Shown here in pieces: positions 41,549 to 50,174 of a stretch of 64,000 nucleotides of DNA (the stretch's first letter is position 1; every line of letters begins with the position of its first letter). Below the pieces are notes generated by a model, which was not told the origin of the DNA, searched no databases, and worked only from the letters and a program-made list of their open reading frames with translations. Position numbers and translations under genes: made by a program. Location: the NCBI GenBank assembly GCA_021777565.1, contig JAJYDJ010000004.1, forward strand, positions 76,643 through 140,642, written 5' to 3'. Source of the stretch: a bacterium (GTDB taxonomy: Bacteria > Patescibacteria > Microgenomatia > Levybacterales > UBA12049).

Positions 41549-42082
41549 TTACCTTTCTGTAAAATTTAACAATGCATTATATTGAAATGCTAAATCATCA
41601 TAATCAGGTGCATGAATATGATGTAATGCTACATCAATAGATGCAAGGCCATTAATAATGGTATATCTTCTAATGCCTATCTCAGCTCTAATCTCACGTT
41701 TGATCCGAGCCAATGCTTCATGTGCATCTTGTGAATTAACAGGATCGTTTAGAACAAAAGCATAGGCAAAGTCAGCGTGAGTACCGAATAAATGCCTATT
41801 TAACATAAGCCATGCATAACTATGTGGTTTTTCTGCAACAACAGGATATATGTATCTCCCCATGAGTTCAAAGTTATTAACTTCAGCTTCTCTTCGAACG
41901 CTCAATCCATGATTTGCAATTGATGCACGAATTTCATCGAGATGTTGTATACCCGAGGGTAGAACGAGAAAAAAAGGTAGTGGCTCAGTTTGATAATCAC
42001 GTAAGGGAGGAAGCTCACCAAAGTATTGTTCTGGTACGTCATTGAGGTGAATTATAGTTACATCTGCATGTTCCAGGCTCAT
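41549..42082 (-). CDS. NDP-kinase-like protein
   Basis: A 177-residue protein whose order of elements follows nucleoside-diphosphate kinase: strand PFFLVLPSGIQ, a helix, a central VNNFELMGRYIYP region, FAYAFVLNDPVNSQDAHEALARIKREI, and SIDVALHHIHAPDYDDLAFQY. The end recalls the NDK sequence N-x-I-H-x-S-D around the catalytic histidine (here HHIHAPD, H155 and H157). Normal NDKs have a glycine- and asparagine-rich pocket that I cannot see fully, so activity is uncertain. Overlaps the NTase G gene by four bases (ATGA). Confidence 0.5.
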   Translation of the reverse strand: MSLEHADVTIIHLNDVPEQYFGELPPLRDYQTEPLPFFLVLPSGIQHLDEIRASIANHGLSVRREAEVNNFELMGRYIYPVVAEKPHSYAWLMLNRHLFGTHADFAYAFVLNDPVNSQDAHEALARIKREIRAEIGIRRYTIINGLASIDVALHHIHAPDYDDLAFQYNALLNFTER

Positions 42083-42918
42083 ACAAAGTCATCCCTTCTT
42101 ACAAGTTTTTGTAGCCTCTCATTAAGAATTTCTCCTTTAGAATTAAATGGATAGATAAGCTCGTCTTTTGATTCCTCTCGTGCGTATAATACATAACAAT
42201 TATCATTAAGATCTACAAGATCATCTAAAGGGAAAGGGAATGGCGTTTTATCTATTTTCCCTTCTACCATAATTTCCTCTGGTCTAAGGTTAAACACACT
42301 TGTGGGGTATGATCGCAGTTCAAAGAATTCTCCAGGTATCTTCTTTTCAAAGTTATGATTAATCCTATTAACTACTCTGGGCAGACTGCTTTCAAGCTCT
42401 CTAATAATTGCACGCTTTAATTTACCACCCCTCCATGGATATTCTGGATTTTTCTTAATCCACGCTTCAGAGTACATGGAATTTTGCTTATAAAATTCAT
42501 TAAATGCTTTCTGTTTTCTATTGATCCATTCGTAATAATAATTAGGAGAATGCATATTCTCGGCTAACCATTGAACTAGTTCGATGGATCTGTCCTCCAA
42601 AGTTGACTTAACTCTCTCAGCAATATCTTGAGGATAGGGATCTTTAGTTAAGACCCAAATATCTAAGTCTGAAGAACGTGACGGAAAGATTCTTCGCCTC
42701 TGCTTATTTAAGATTAATTTGTATGCCTCATTGTAAGCATTAGCATTTATTGTTGCTTTGGGATCTGGCAGTTGAAGGTTTTGAGTAAAGCTACCTGTTA
42801 TTAACACTCCTAGGACATCTTTGTCTTGATCACAAACCTCCTTTAGAATGAATAAAAACTTTTGATATTCGTTTTCATCAAAGATTGATTGCAAAATAGA
42901 TTCATTAACGTGTCTCAT
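42079..42918 (-). CDS. Nucleotidyltransferase-fold protein G, paralogue of A
   Basis: From the ATG at 42918 (TATAAT at 42928-42933, nine bases upstream) the product is 279 residues, and it aligns almost end-to-end with the gene at 35783-36610. Both have LGVLITGSFTQ (GS at 42-43), RRRIFPSRSSDLDIWV (D84, D86), a shared helical middle with AFNEFYKQNSMYSEAW, the YPWRGGKLKRAIIRELESSLPRVVNRINHNF block and a NLRPEE segment. The frame extends upstream to 42957, but alignment and promoter favour 42918. First gene of the leftward six-gene operon. Confidence 0.75.
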   Translation of the reverse strand: MRHVNESILQSIFDENEYQKFLFILKEVCDQDKDVLGVLITGSFTQNLQLPDPKATINANAYNEAYKLILNKQRRRIFPSRSSDLDIWVLTKDPYPQDIAERVKSTLEDRSIELVQWLAENMHSPNYYYEWINRKQKAFNEFYKQNSMYSEAWIKKNPEYPWRGGKLKRAIIRELESSLPRVVNRINHNFEKKIPGEFFELRSYPTSVFNLRPEEIMVEGKIDKTPFPFPLDDLVDLNDNCYVLYAREESKDELIYPFNSKGEILNERLQKLVRRDDFV

Positions 42919-42994
42919 GTAAATAACATTATACATCCAATTAACTTGCCACATCAACCTATATTAGTTATACTCCAGTTACTAAATAACACGT

Positions 42995-44140
42995 ATGGCA
43001 TATGAGGCATTATCACCACGAAGTAGAGAAAGATCCCTATTTGAGGGAGATATCGTAATGGTTTCGCATGAGAGAAGAGAAGCTGTACCAATTGTTCCGT
43101 ATCTTCTCAATCAGGAATCTACCCCAGAGCAAATTTTATCCGCATTTATGCCTACTAGTGAGTGGATCTTTCCTGCCAGTCAAGCTGACTTACTTAATCA
43201 ATCCGTCACAGATGCAATGAGTACCGTCTTAACTACCACAAGAGATCTGTATCTTTTAGCCCAGCAATCTCTAGAGGGCGTAAACTGGTTTGGATATAAT
43301 GATCATGGACCTGCACACATAAGATCTGTTGCTGAACGAGTTAACTATTTAGCTAACCGATTACACATAGCTGACAGCCCACATATAATTGCTTTAGTTG
43401 CTGCAGGAGGGCATGATTTAGGAAATCTTATTTCGCGTGATATTCATTCTTTTATTTCTTCTTCTGTTCTTTTTCGTGTTTTCCCAAATTTATTAAATAC
43501 TCCTGAACAAGCCAGAGAAGTAAGGAAGACTATAGAACTTCATGACGGGCTTGTTTATGACAAAGTAGTAGCAGGCTTACAAACTCAAGGCTTCGAGGGA
43601 GAACAGTTCATTTCTCGATTTAGAGAGATAGCTGGTACACCAGGACTGCTATTGCTCATAGCAGATAAAACCGACATTGGAAGACATAGGGTCAATAGAA
43701 AGGCATTGTCTCCTGCCGCAATTGATAGGCATGCTCATTCTGAACTAAATTTATTATTTGAGACACAAGCTGTCGACATAAATCCTAATGATGGCACATT
43801 CAACTGGGAGATAGAGTTTAGCCAGCTTGTGCATGATGTCGATATGCCAAGATTTGCTGGATTAGTTCTTCCAGCGGATGAAAGGCATCTATATGCCTCT
43901 AAACGAGTAGTAGTATCACAAGACAGTTCAGAAGCAGATTTTAATAAAAGCATTGAGCTTTTGCTCAATAAATCCAGATCAAGAATAAATATCGCTCTCC
44001 TTTCGGCTTTTGCATTAGATCAGCGAGTACAGCAAGCAAATATAATAATTCACCAAATAAATTCCCAAGGTGAGCGAGAAGAATATATACTTAATATGAG
44101 AAGGGAAGAGTTTGTGGCTTATATGCTAGAACAAACATAA
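42995..44140 (+). CDS. HD-domain hydrolase
   Basis: A 381-residue protein with an HD-superfamily metal site: H104 and H108 in NDHGPAHIRSVAE and the HD pair H140-D141 in AAGGHDLGN, then a HDGLVYDKVV helix and a late DKTD segment. HD proteins hydrolyse phosphomonoesters and phosphodiesters of nucleotides, including cyclic or signalling nucleotides. Both terminal parts are unfamiliar. It is divergent from the NTase G gene, with TATACT at 42969-42974 and the start 20 bp downstream. The helicase gene follows. Confidence 0.75.
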   Translation: MAYEALSPRSRERSLFEGDIVMVSHERREAVPIVPYLLNQESTPEQILSAFMPTSEWIFPASQADLLNQSVTDAMSTVLTTTRDLYLLAQQSLEGVNWFGYNDHGPAHIRSVAERVNYLANRLHIADSPHIIALVAAGGHDLGNLISRDIHSFISSSVLFRVFPNLLNTPEQAREVRKTIELHDGLVYDKVVAGLQTQGFEGEQFISRFREIAGTPGLLLLIADKTDIGRHRVNRKALSPAAIDRHAHSELNLLFETQAVDINPNDGTFNWEIEFSQLVHDVDMPRFAGLVLPADERHLYASKRVVVSQDSSEADFNKSIELLLNKSRSRINIALLSAFALDQRVQQANIIIHQINSQGEREEYILNMRREEFVAYMLEQT

Positions 44141-44161
44141 GACAATTATTTTAATAAACAG

Positions 44162-45982
44162 ATGAGTGATACAAATACTTCTAAACCACATATAACCTTA
44201 GATTTATTAGCTCTTGCAAGGGAGCATGTTGACCAGGTAACAAATAGTATTTCTGCTAAAAAAGATTTTGTTGATACACAGATAACTTACTTAAGAAAAC
44301 GTATTATACATGCCCGCGGAGACGACAGAGATCAATTCGAAGGAAGGTTGCTTCATGAGTTAGAAAATCAACGCATGATGGAAACTCAGATACAGTCTCC
44401 TTACTTTGTGCGCTGCGATGTTCACCTAGATGGAGAGCAACAAGCCAAAATTTGGTACTTTGGTAAATTCCCATTTCTTTCAGAATCAATCTATTCATGG
44501 GTTACACCAGCGGCAACAATTCGCTTTGAATCACCTGGTAGATTTAGATACACAACCCCAGAAGGTGAAGACATTACTGGAGCATTGCTACGTAAAGATC
44601 AATTTCTGATTGTAAATAAGAAAATCCTTTTTATGGCGACTGAGAATAAAGAGCAACAAAGAAAGTTAGTGTACCAAGAGTACTTTTCTCAAAAGAAAGA
44701 TAGTTTTGCGTTAACAGAAATTGTGGAACAAATGGAAAAGGCACAGGATACAATTATTCGAGCACACCACAGAGGATCATTTTTAATATCTGGCCCTGCT
44801 GGTTCAGGAAAGACTACTCTTGCACTTCATCGGGTCGCATTCTTAGTACAATCACCAGATACATCCGCTTTATTCCCTGAAAAAGAAATAATTATTTTTG
44901 TTCAGGACAGAGTCACACAAGAGTACTTTGCGAAATTACTTCCATCACTTGGTATTTATGATGTATCAATTACAACATTCGATCAATGGGCCATGAGCAT
45001 TTTAGGGCTTACAAATGTGTCATATGCTATGAGATCTTCTACGTCACTTGGCGAACTTGAGCTAGATGCATATGAATTTGCTAAGTATCAGTCAATGAAA
45101 GAGATTAAAAGTTATCCAACGAATCTGTTAAGGGTATTCGATTATTTAGAACAATGTTATGAAAAAGAATTCACTACTGAACAAAAAGAACTCTTTAAAA
45201 AACAAAAAAAAGCATTAATTCTAGATAGATTTGATCTAACACTTCTTTTGAAAGCTACATTAAAGACAAAAGATAAACTCACTATACAGAAGGAGAAGTT
45301 CACACGCACTGCAAGTGGCAAATATACAAAAAAACTGACTGATAAGGATGTTTCTTTTGCTCTTATGGTCATTGACGAAGCAGAAAATTATCTTCCAGAG
45401 CAGTTACAAATCTTCAAATCATGCAGCAATAAGCAAACTCAAGCGATCATTTATGTCGGTGATCTTGTCCAACAGACACTTCCATTCACGATTAAACAAT
45501 GGGCTGACATTGAAGAAAAGTTTGACGATGAAAGGAAAGTAGTTCTTCAAAAGGTATATAGAAATACTAAACAAATCCTTGAATATATTAAAAGCCATGA
45601 ATATGAAGTTGTTATTCCAGAAGAAGCTCGTGGAGGCGAAATGGTTGAAGAAATCGCAGAATCAAAAGTTAAAGAGCTGATTATTAACAAGCATATCAAG
45701 GATACAAGTATTGGCATACTTGCACAGTCTGAACAATCCCTTGGTAAATATCGAAGGCTTCTGGATAGTTATAAAAATGTACATTGCTTCACTATCAATG
45801 AAGCTCAAGGAGTTGAATTCGACACAGTATTCCTGGTATCACCTCATAAGCCTGAGGATAATACGCATCATACTCAAAACAATGAGTTAATTAAAGAAAG
45901 AGAAAAGGTTAATCGCGACCTATTATATGTTGCATACACACGAGCTATACAAAAGCTGTATATTGTAAAAGCTATATCATGA
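44162..45982 (+). CDS. HelD-like UvrD-family (SF1) helicase
   Basis: A 606-residue superfamily 1 protein. The N-terminal coiled coil (residues 1-75) is followed by a small domain with IWYFGKFPFLSESIYSWVTPAA, similar in position to the HelD segment YIGRIG...VVDWRAP. Then come Walker A GPAGSGKTTLALHR (211-218), Walker B VIDEAENYLPEQL, TINEAQGVEFDTVFLVSP (motif V) and LLYVAYTRAIQKLYIV (motif VI). HelD removes stalled RNA polymerase from DNA; the acquired version here may do this or act in defence. Confidence 0.82.
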   Translation: MSDTNTSKPHITLDLLALAREHVDQVTNSISAKKDFVDTQITYLRKRIIHARGDDRDQFEGRLLHELENQRMMETQIQSPYFVRCDVHLDGEQQAKIWYFGKFPFLSESIYSWVTPAATIRFESPGRFRYTTPEGEDITGALLRKDQFLIVNKKILFMATENKEQQRKLVYQEYFSQKKDSFALTEIVEQMEKAQDTIIRAHHRGSFLISGPAGSGKTTLALHRVAFLVQSPDTSALFPEKEIIIFVQDRVTQEYFAKLLPSLGIYDVSITTFDQWAMSILGLTNVSYAMRSSTSLGELELDAYEFAKYQSMKEIKSYPTNLLRVFDYLEQCYEKEFTTEQKELFKKQKKALILDRFDLTLLLKATLKTKDKLTIQKEKFTRTASGKYTKKLTDKDVSFALMVIDEAENYLPEQLQIFKSCSNKQTQAIIYVGDLVQQTLPFTIKQWADIEEKFDDERKVVLQKVYRNTKQILEYIKSHEYEVVIPEEARGGEMVEEIAESKVKELIINKHIKDTSIGILAQSEQSLGKYRRLLDSYKNVHCFTINEAQGVEFDTVFLVSPHKPEDNTHHTQNNELIKEREKVNRDLLYVAYTRAIQKLYIVKAIS

Positions 45983-46088
45983 ATGTTCTAGTAAATAGTT
46001 AGTTTTGAATAAGTATCTGTGCCTGCTGAAAAGTGTTATATAATCTAATACAATATACCTGTAGGGTGTTCCATTCTGGGAACTCTCT

Positions 46089-46097
46089 GCGCACAGA
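46089..46097 (+). repeat. Right attachment core (attR)
   Basis: GCGCACAGA, identical to 29377-29385, with CTCT before it in both copies when GG is allowed as a gap, and GATTTTT shortly after. A perfect inverted repeat GTTCC-attctg-GGAAC sits just upstream (46068-46083), a possible recombinase-binding arm. It lies 106 bp beyond the helicase stop and marks the likely right end of the element. Confidence 0.5.
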
Positions 46098-46135
46098 AAG
46101 ATTTTTTTACTCCTTTAATTTTGTGATCTAGATTA

Positions 46136-46164
46136 TTGACGTGACAAATTTGTAACCTCATACT
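46136..46164 (+). promoter_or_regulatory. Promoter of the tRNA-like RNA
   Basis: TTGACG (46136-46141) and CATACT (46159-46164) are 17 bases apart. The expected start near 46171 is twelve bases before the tRNA-like sequence, and no reading frame follows. Confidence 0.55.
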
Positions 46165-46182
46165 GAAGTAGCAATCGTATTC

Positions 46183-46287
46183 GCGCCCGTAGCTTATTTA
46201 CAAGAGCGTGGTGTCTTTAAGCAAATGGGGAGCAATCCCTGTAGACAAAAAGGTACTGAGGAGAGAGTGCAAGGCTTTCCGGGCGCA
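46183..46287 (+). ncRNA. tRNA-like RNA of about 105 nt (possible degenerate tRNA)
   Basis: Acceptor-like stem GCGCCCG (46183-46189) pairs fully with CGGGCGC (46280-46286), followed by A. A D-arm-like GCTT/GAGC (46192-46207) and a T-arm-like GAGAG/CTTTC (46263-46279) are at the right places, and the first twelve bases resemble tRNA-Arg at 29309. The middle is not a normal anticodon arm: TGTCT/AGACA (46212-46247) encloses a further GGGGA-GCAA-TCCCT hairpin. The T loop lacks TTCGA. A degenerate tRNA, a tRNA with a short insertion, or a new RNA are all possible. It has its own promoter. Confidence 0.5.
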
Positions 46288-46349
46288 TAAATTTACTTCA
46301 AGAAGCCTCCCTCTTTGCAATTTCTGAATTTCGACTATACTAGTAGTAT

Positions 46350-47672
46350 ATGGCACTTCCATATCTCCCTATTTTATTTGAAAGTTTTTGGCGGGATGAA
46401 GCATTTTCCGTCCTGATAGCCAGACACCAACCACTTCAGATTATTCAACTCATGATGAAGGACCAGAGTCCGCCACTATACTTTTTACTCCTTCATTACT
46501 GGATGCAATGGTTTGGCATAGGAGAGGCACCAGTGAGAATGCTTTCATATATTTTATTTCTAGGAATTCTTGTTGCGACCTTTGTATTCTCCTGGAAAAT
46601 TATGAAAACCATTCCTGGGAGGTTGGTATTTTTAGGTTTGTTGTATCTTAACCCATTTTTATTGCAGTATGCTTTTGAGGCAAGACCGTATGCGCTTTTT
46701 GCCTTTACGACCATCGTCGCAGCGGCAGCATTAGGGTTTAATCAGCTTTTTATTGCTAGTATTTTTCTTGCTCTTGGCATTCTTTCCCATAACTTCGCCG
46801 TCTTTGTTACCGCAGCTATTTTTGTCTGGTTTGTCTGGACAAGATACAAGACCTGGAAAACAAGTATCAAAGATTTCTTCTTACTTTTTACTCTTCCGGC
46901 GCTGACCTTTCTGGCATGGAGTGGTGCAATCTTTCAACAAGTGGCTAGGGTCAGTGCAAGTTTCTGGATCACTGAGAAGACGAGTGCCATGTATTACTAT
47001 CTGTTTACGAGTTTTACCACCGGGTCTATTTGGTTTAAGACTCATGATATTCTCCAGTTCTTCTCAGTCACTCTATTAGTTCTGGGTGCTGCACCTCTTA
47101 TTATGTCCTTTATCAAGAAAGAGACCATCAGTCCATGGACCAAACTTGCTGTCTGTATTTCTCTTATTCCAATAATTTGTACCTATATCGTGTCTCACTT
47201 CAAAACCCCAATTTATTATGATCGTTACTTGATCGCGTCACTTCCTTTTGTATTTCTTTTGATGGCTCAAGGGATTGAGAAACTTATCAAAGAGGGAAGT
47301 ATCGCGTGGAAAATATTCCTGTGCCTTTTTGTCTATGCGTATGCACTTAGTCTTCTACTGGCATATCAGGATATTCAGCAAGCTTCTACCAAACCAGCCA
47401 TCAACTGGGCAGTAGGGCAGGCGCTCCAAAGAGCAAAACCTCAAGACATGATCATCTCAGAAAGTGATCTTAACTTCCTTGAGACCAAATGGTACACACT
47501 CAACAACCCGTTACATATCAAAGCTCATATTGTCTCTCCATCAGGCACCATACCATACTATATTGGGGCTGCAGCCATAGAGCCAGGAGACGTGATCAAG
47601 TCTATCCCACCACACACCACCGTTTGGGTTATTCAACAAAATGGCGGCTACCACAAGGAAGTAACGAAGTAA
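46350..47672 (+). CDS. GT-C family membrane glycosyltransferase (PMT/ArnT-like)
   Basis: A 440-residue membrane protein with about ten helices. It begins with a luminal-loop W-R-D-E-A-F-S motif near residue 15, the acidic site typical of dolichyl- or polyprenyl-phosphate-dependent GT-C glycosyltransferases (family GT39/GT83-like), and QSPPLYFLLLHYWMQWFG, another family signature. A soluble C-terminal domain (about residues 350-440) follows. It likely transfers sugars from a lipid carrier to a surface acceptor. TATACT at 46336-46341 suggests a leaderless start. Confidence 0.8.
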   Translation: MALPYLPILFESFWRDEAFSVLIARHQPLQIIQLMMKDQSPPLYFLLLHYWMQWFGIGEAPVRMLSYILFLGILVATFVFSWKIMKTIPGRLVFLGLLYLNPFLLQYAFEARPYALFAFTTIVAAAALGFNQLFIASIFLALGILSHNFAVFVTAAIFVWFVWTRYKTWKTSIKDFFLLFTLPALTFLAWSGAIFQQVARVSASFWITEKTSAMYYYLFTSFTTGSIWFKTHDILQFFSVTLLVLGAAPLIMSFIKKETISPWTKLAVCISLIPIICTYIVSHFKTPIYYDRYLIASLPFVFLLMAQGIEKLIKEGSIAWKIFLCLFVYAYALSLLLAYQDIQQASTKPAINWAVGQALQRAKPQDMIISESDLNFLETKWYTLNNPLHIKAHIVSPSGTIPYYIGAAAIEPGDVIKSIPPHTTVWVIQQNGGYHKEVTK

Positions 47673-47681
47673 AAGACTCTT

Positions 47682-48059
47682 TTAGTCTTTCTCTGCAATC
47701 ATACTCATCTCAATTTTTGCACCAAGAGGAAGTTCCTTAACGCACACTGCTTCTCTAGCAGGGTAGGGAGCGGAGAAATAACTGCCATAGATGCGATTTA
47801 TTTCACCATACAATGACATGTCAGTCATATAAATAGTAGCTTTTACAACATGCGAGAATGATGATCCTGCAGCAGATAAAATCTCACTAAGATTATCCAT
47901 AATCTGTCTCACTTGTTCCTCAGTAGTGCCTTCAAGCAGCTTACCATCAGGGGTCAGGTAGATGACTCCTTGAGTAAAAACCAAGTTGCCAGTTACTATT
48001 GCTTGTGAATGGGGACTCATACCAGGAAGAGGTGCTTTGCTAGTTTCAACCTTATGCAT
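47682..48059 (-). CDS. RidA/YjgF family protein
   Basis: A 125-residue protein of the RidA/YER057c/UK114 fold: PHSQAIVTGNLVFTQGVIYLTPDGK, the helix RQIMDNLSEILSAAGSSFSHVVKATIYMTDM, and YPAREAVCVKELPLGAKIEMSMIAEKD. The ligand arginine (PAREAV) and the final glutamate region are conserved. RidA removes reactive enamine/imine intermediates from PLP enzymes. Its start shares one base with the DsbA-like gene's stop (TAATG). Confidence 0.92.
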   Translation of the reverse strand: MHKVETSKAPLPGMSPHSQAIVTGNLVFTQGVIYLTPDGKLLEGTTEEQVRQIMDNLSEILSAAGSSFSHVVKATIYMTDMSLYGEINRIYGSYFSAPYPAREAVCVKELPLGAKIEMSMIAEKD

Positions 48060-48895
48060 TATTTCTTCAGTTCTGCATCGATAGCAGCCTTGAATGCGTC
48101 ATATGGCTGAGCACCTACGAGTGGTGTGCCATTGATAAAGAAGGTTGGTGTACCAGACACTCCTGCTTTTTGACCATCTTGATAGTCTGTCTGTGAGCGA
48201 GCATCGTCAGACTTGTTACTCAGACAGTTACTGAACTGTGTACCATCCATACCCAGACTCGTTGCTGCTGCGGTCAGCTTATCAGTGGCATACAGAGATG
48301 TATCTGTCTCTGCTGGCTGATTCTGATACAACCAATCATGCATTGCCCAGAATTTGTTCTGATCTTGGGCACACTCAGCGGCATCAGCTGCCACATTGGA
48401 AGCTGGGCCAAGGAATGGGAATTGGCGGAAGTAGAATGCGATCTTGCCAGTGTCAATATAATCTTTCTTGAGCTGTGGGTAGGTGTTGGTTGCAAATTGT
48501 TCACAGAATGGGCAACGGAAATCAGCAAATTCGATAACAACAACTTTTGCATTGGCATTACCAAGTGCTGGGAAATGACCATTTGTCACATTTTGTTTTT
48601 GTGCAGGTGCTTGCTGACCAGCTGCTTGTGGATTTTGCCCAACGACTGATGGCTGTTGTGCTGCTTGCTGCGCTGTTGGCGCACCACCGTTTTGCATGTA
48701 CTGGATTTGTGCACTCATGCGACCCAAGAAGAAGGCACCGACGATCATCCCAATAACCAAAAGTGGTGTGTAGTCAAAACTTTGTGGGAGCTTGAGTTTA
48801 GGGAAAGAAAAGCGCTTTTTGGTGACAACACTTACTTCTTCTGGAAGAGTCTCTGCAACTGTTTCTTTTACTGGAGATTTTTTTCTCGCTGGCAT
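48059..48895 (-). CDS. DsbA-family disulfide oxidoreductase, membrane-anchored
   Basis: Starting at 48895 the product is about 278 residues. It has a cytoplasmic basic N-terminus, a membrane helix (about residues 42-62), a Gln/Ala/Pro-rich linker and a thioredoxin-fold DsbA/BdbD-like domain: KVVVIEFADFRCPFCEQFATNTYP with the CPFC active site and the later cis-proline GVSGTPTFFINGTPLVGAQP. The ATG at 48910 lies inside the -10 box (48906-48911; -35 TTGACA at 48930-48935), so 48895 is more likely. Works outside the membrane; a partner for DipZ is plausible. Confidence 0.9.
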   Translation of the reverse strand: MPARKKSPVKETVAETLPEEVSVVTKKRFSFPKLKLPQSFDYTPLLVIGMIVGAFFLGRMSAQIQYMQNGGAPTAQQAAQQPSVVGQNPQAAGQQAPAQKQNVTNGHFPALGNANAKVVVIEFADFRCPFCEQFATNTYPQLKKDYIDTGKIAFYFRQFPFLGPASNVAADAAECAQDQNKFWAMHDWLYQNQPAETDTSLYATDKLTAAATSLGMDGTQFSNCLSNKSDDARSQTDYQDGQKAGVSGTPTFFINGTPLVGAQPYDAFKAAIDAELKK

Positions 48896-49040
48896 AGATG
48901 TATGTAGCATAACAGTATTTTTTTCAAACTGTCAACTGCATCAAAATCGTACGAGTGGAAGCTGACTGTTTGCTGAATGGTATGTATTGAAAAACTACCA
49001 GAGTTGCATGAAAATATCTTATAATATATAATCCGGTGAC

Positions 49041-50135
49041 ATGATAGAAGCCCCAATATTCTCATTGAACTTGGGACCTCATAACCGTACAGAATCTAGA
49101 GCACAAGATAACGATACGCTTCAACAGGTCATCATGAACGTTGCCACCGGACGATATAGGCTTGGAATAGTTCGAGATGGAGAACTAGTACAACAAGTAC
49201 GAGTCGGCCTTGGCGTCACGATCCCAGCAAATGAAGCAGGCTTAGAAGAAGTTCCATACGGCCTCACATCTTTACAATTTCCACTCCAGAGAGATGGGGA
49301 ACGTCTGGCTTTAATGGTTGATCTTGGCATAGCCGAAGCAGCTCTCCAGATGTACATCTCTGAAAGATATACGACCCAATATGGAGTAAGAGAATTATCA
49401 TTCTATGATCAGGAGCTTCTACTCAAAACTTTTGCAATCATTGATTTAGCTCTCCAACATAGCCTTTTTGTCGACACGCAAGGTGATACGCCTGTCAGAC
49501 TCTCGCTCAAGCGTACCAGACTTACTGACTCACTGCGCAGAGAGCTTGAAAAAACTATTGCAGAGATACGACCTGATTTTTTAACGAACCCGATATCACA
49601 TGTGAGATGGCTTACCGCACATTTCCCACGATCAAATACGGTTATTGGTTCAACAACCGGAGATGAAGACAGGGATAGGCAAGTCAATCCTGCGATCGCT
49701 GACGCCTTAAAAAGCAGTGACCATGTCAGTGGCAGGGACCAACTCCATCGTACCCTTGCTCTCATTCGTGCAGACTCTGCCAGAAGGCAAGCAGACCTAC
49801 GTGAGAGAGAATTGCATGCACCAGCAAGTTTGGATGAAGAAGACGAGGATGGGCTTAGCCTACATGGGGTAATTGCCTATACCGCGCCTACTCAACCAGT
49901 AAATGACGAACAAGTAAGAGAACAACTTATCGGGTATGGTCTCGATCAGTTCCACGTTAATCTGATACTTGACCACTATCTTGATGGTCTTACCTATCAA
50001 GAGCTCGACGGTAGATATGGTCTCAAAAAAGGCCAGGCATCAGCCATGGTTCGGGCACTTATCAAAGACCAGACCTTTATGACCCAGCTCCACGCCTATA
50101 TCGCAAGCCGCGTAGACCTGAGAAGAACAAGCTAA
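49041..50135 (+). CDS. Unknown protein with a C-terminal helix-turn-helix
   Basis: A 364-residue protein with no recognised family. The first 160 residues are a mixed alpha/beta part. The last 80 residues read EQLIGYGLDQFHVNLILDHYLDGLTYQELDGRYGLKKGQASAMVRALI, where the helix-turn-helix fits a sigma-factor region-4-like DNA-binding element. The linker is charged (EEDEDG). It may be a transcription factor with an unknown sensor part. TATAAT at 49027-49032, eight bases before the ATG. Confidence 0.55.
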   Translation: MIEAPIFSLNLGPHNRTESRAQDNDTLQQVIMNVATGRYRLGIVRDGELVQQVRVGLGVTIPANEAGLEEVPYGLTSLQFPLQRDGERLALMVDLGIAEAALQMYISERYTTQYGVRELSFYDQELLLKTFAIIDLALQHSLFVDTQGDTPVRLSLKRTRLTDSLRRELEKTIAEIRPDFLTNPISHVRWLTAHFPRSNTVIGSTTGDEDRDRQVNPAIADALKSSDHVSGRDQLHRTLALIRADSARRQADLRERELHAPASLDEEDEDGLSLHGVIAYTAPTQPVNDEQVREQLIGYGLDQFHVNLILDHYLDGLTYQELDGRYGLKKGQASAMVRALIKDQTFMTQLHAYIASRVDLRRTS

Positions 50136-50174
50136 ACTGTTGTTAATATCACAAGGAACCGGTAAAATACCTTC

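Larger units (their letters stand above)
29377..46097. mobile_element. Integrative element in tRNA-Arg (about 16.7 kb)
   Basis: The region between two copies of GCGCACAGA (29377-29385 at the end of tRNA-Arg and 46089-46097) has a markedly different, AT-richer look than both flanks and carries a large serine recombinase at its left edge. Inside are a helix-turn-helix gene, several small genes, an XRE regulator and two cargo cassettes. A nine-base direct repeat fits serine integrases, which need only a short shared core. No replication, conjugation or capsid genes are visible, so it is a mobilisable or decaying island rather than a phage. The boundaries are inferred. Confidence 0.65.
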
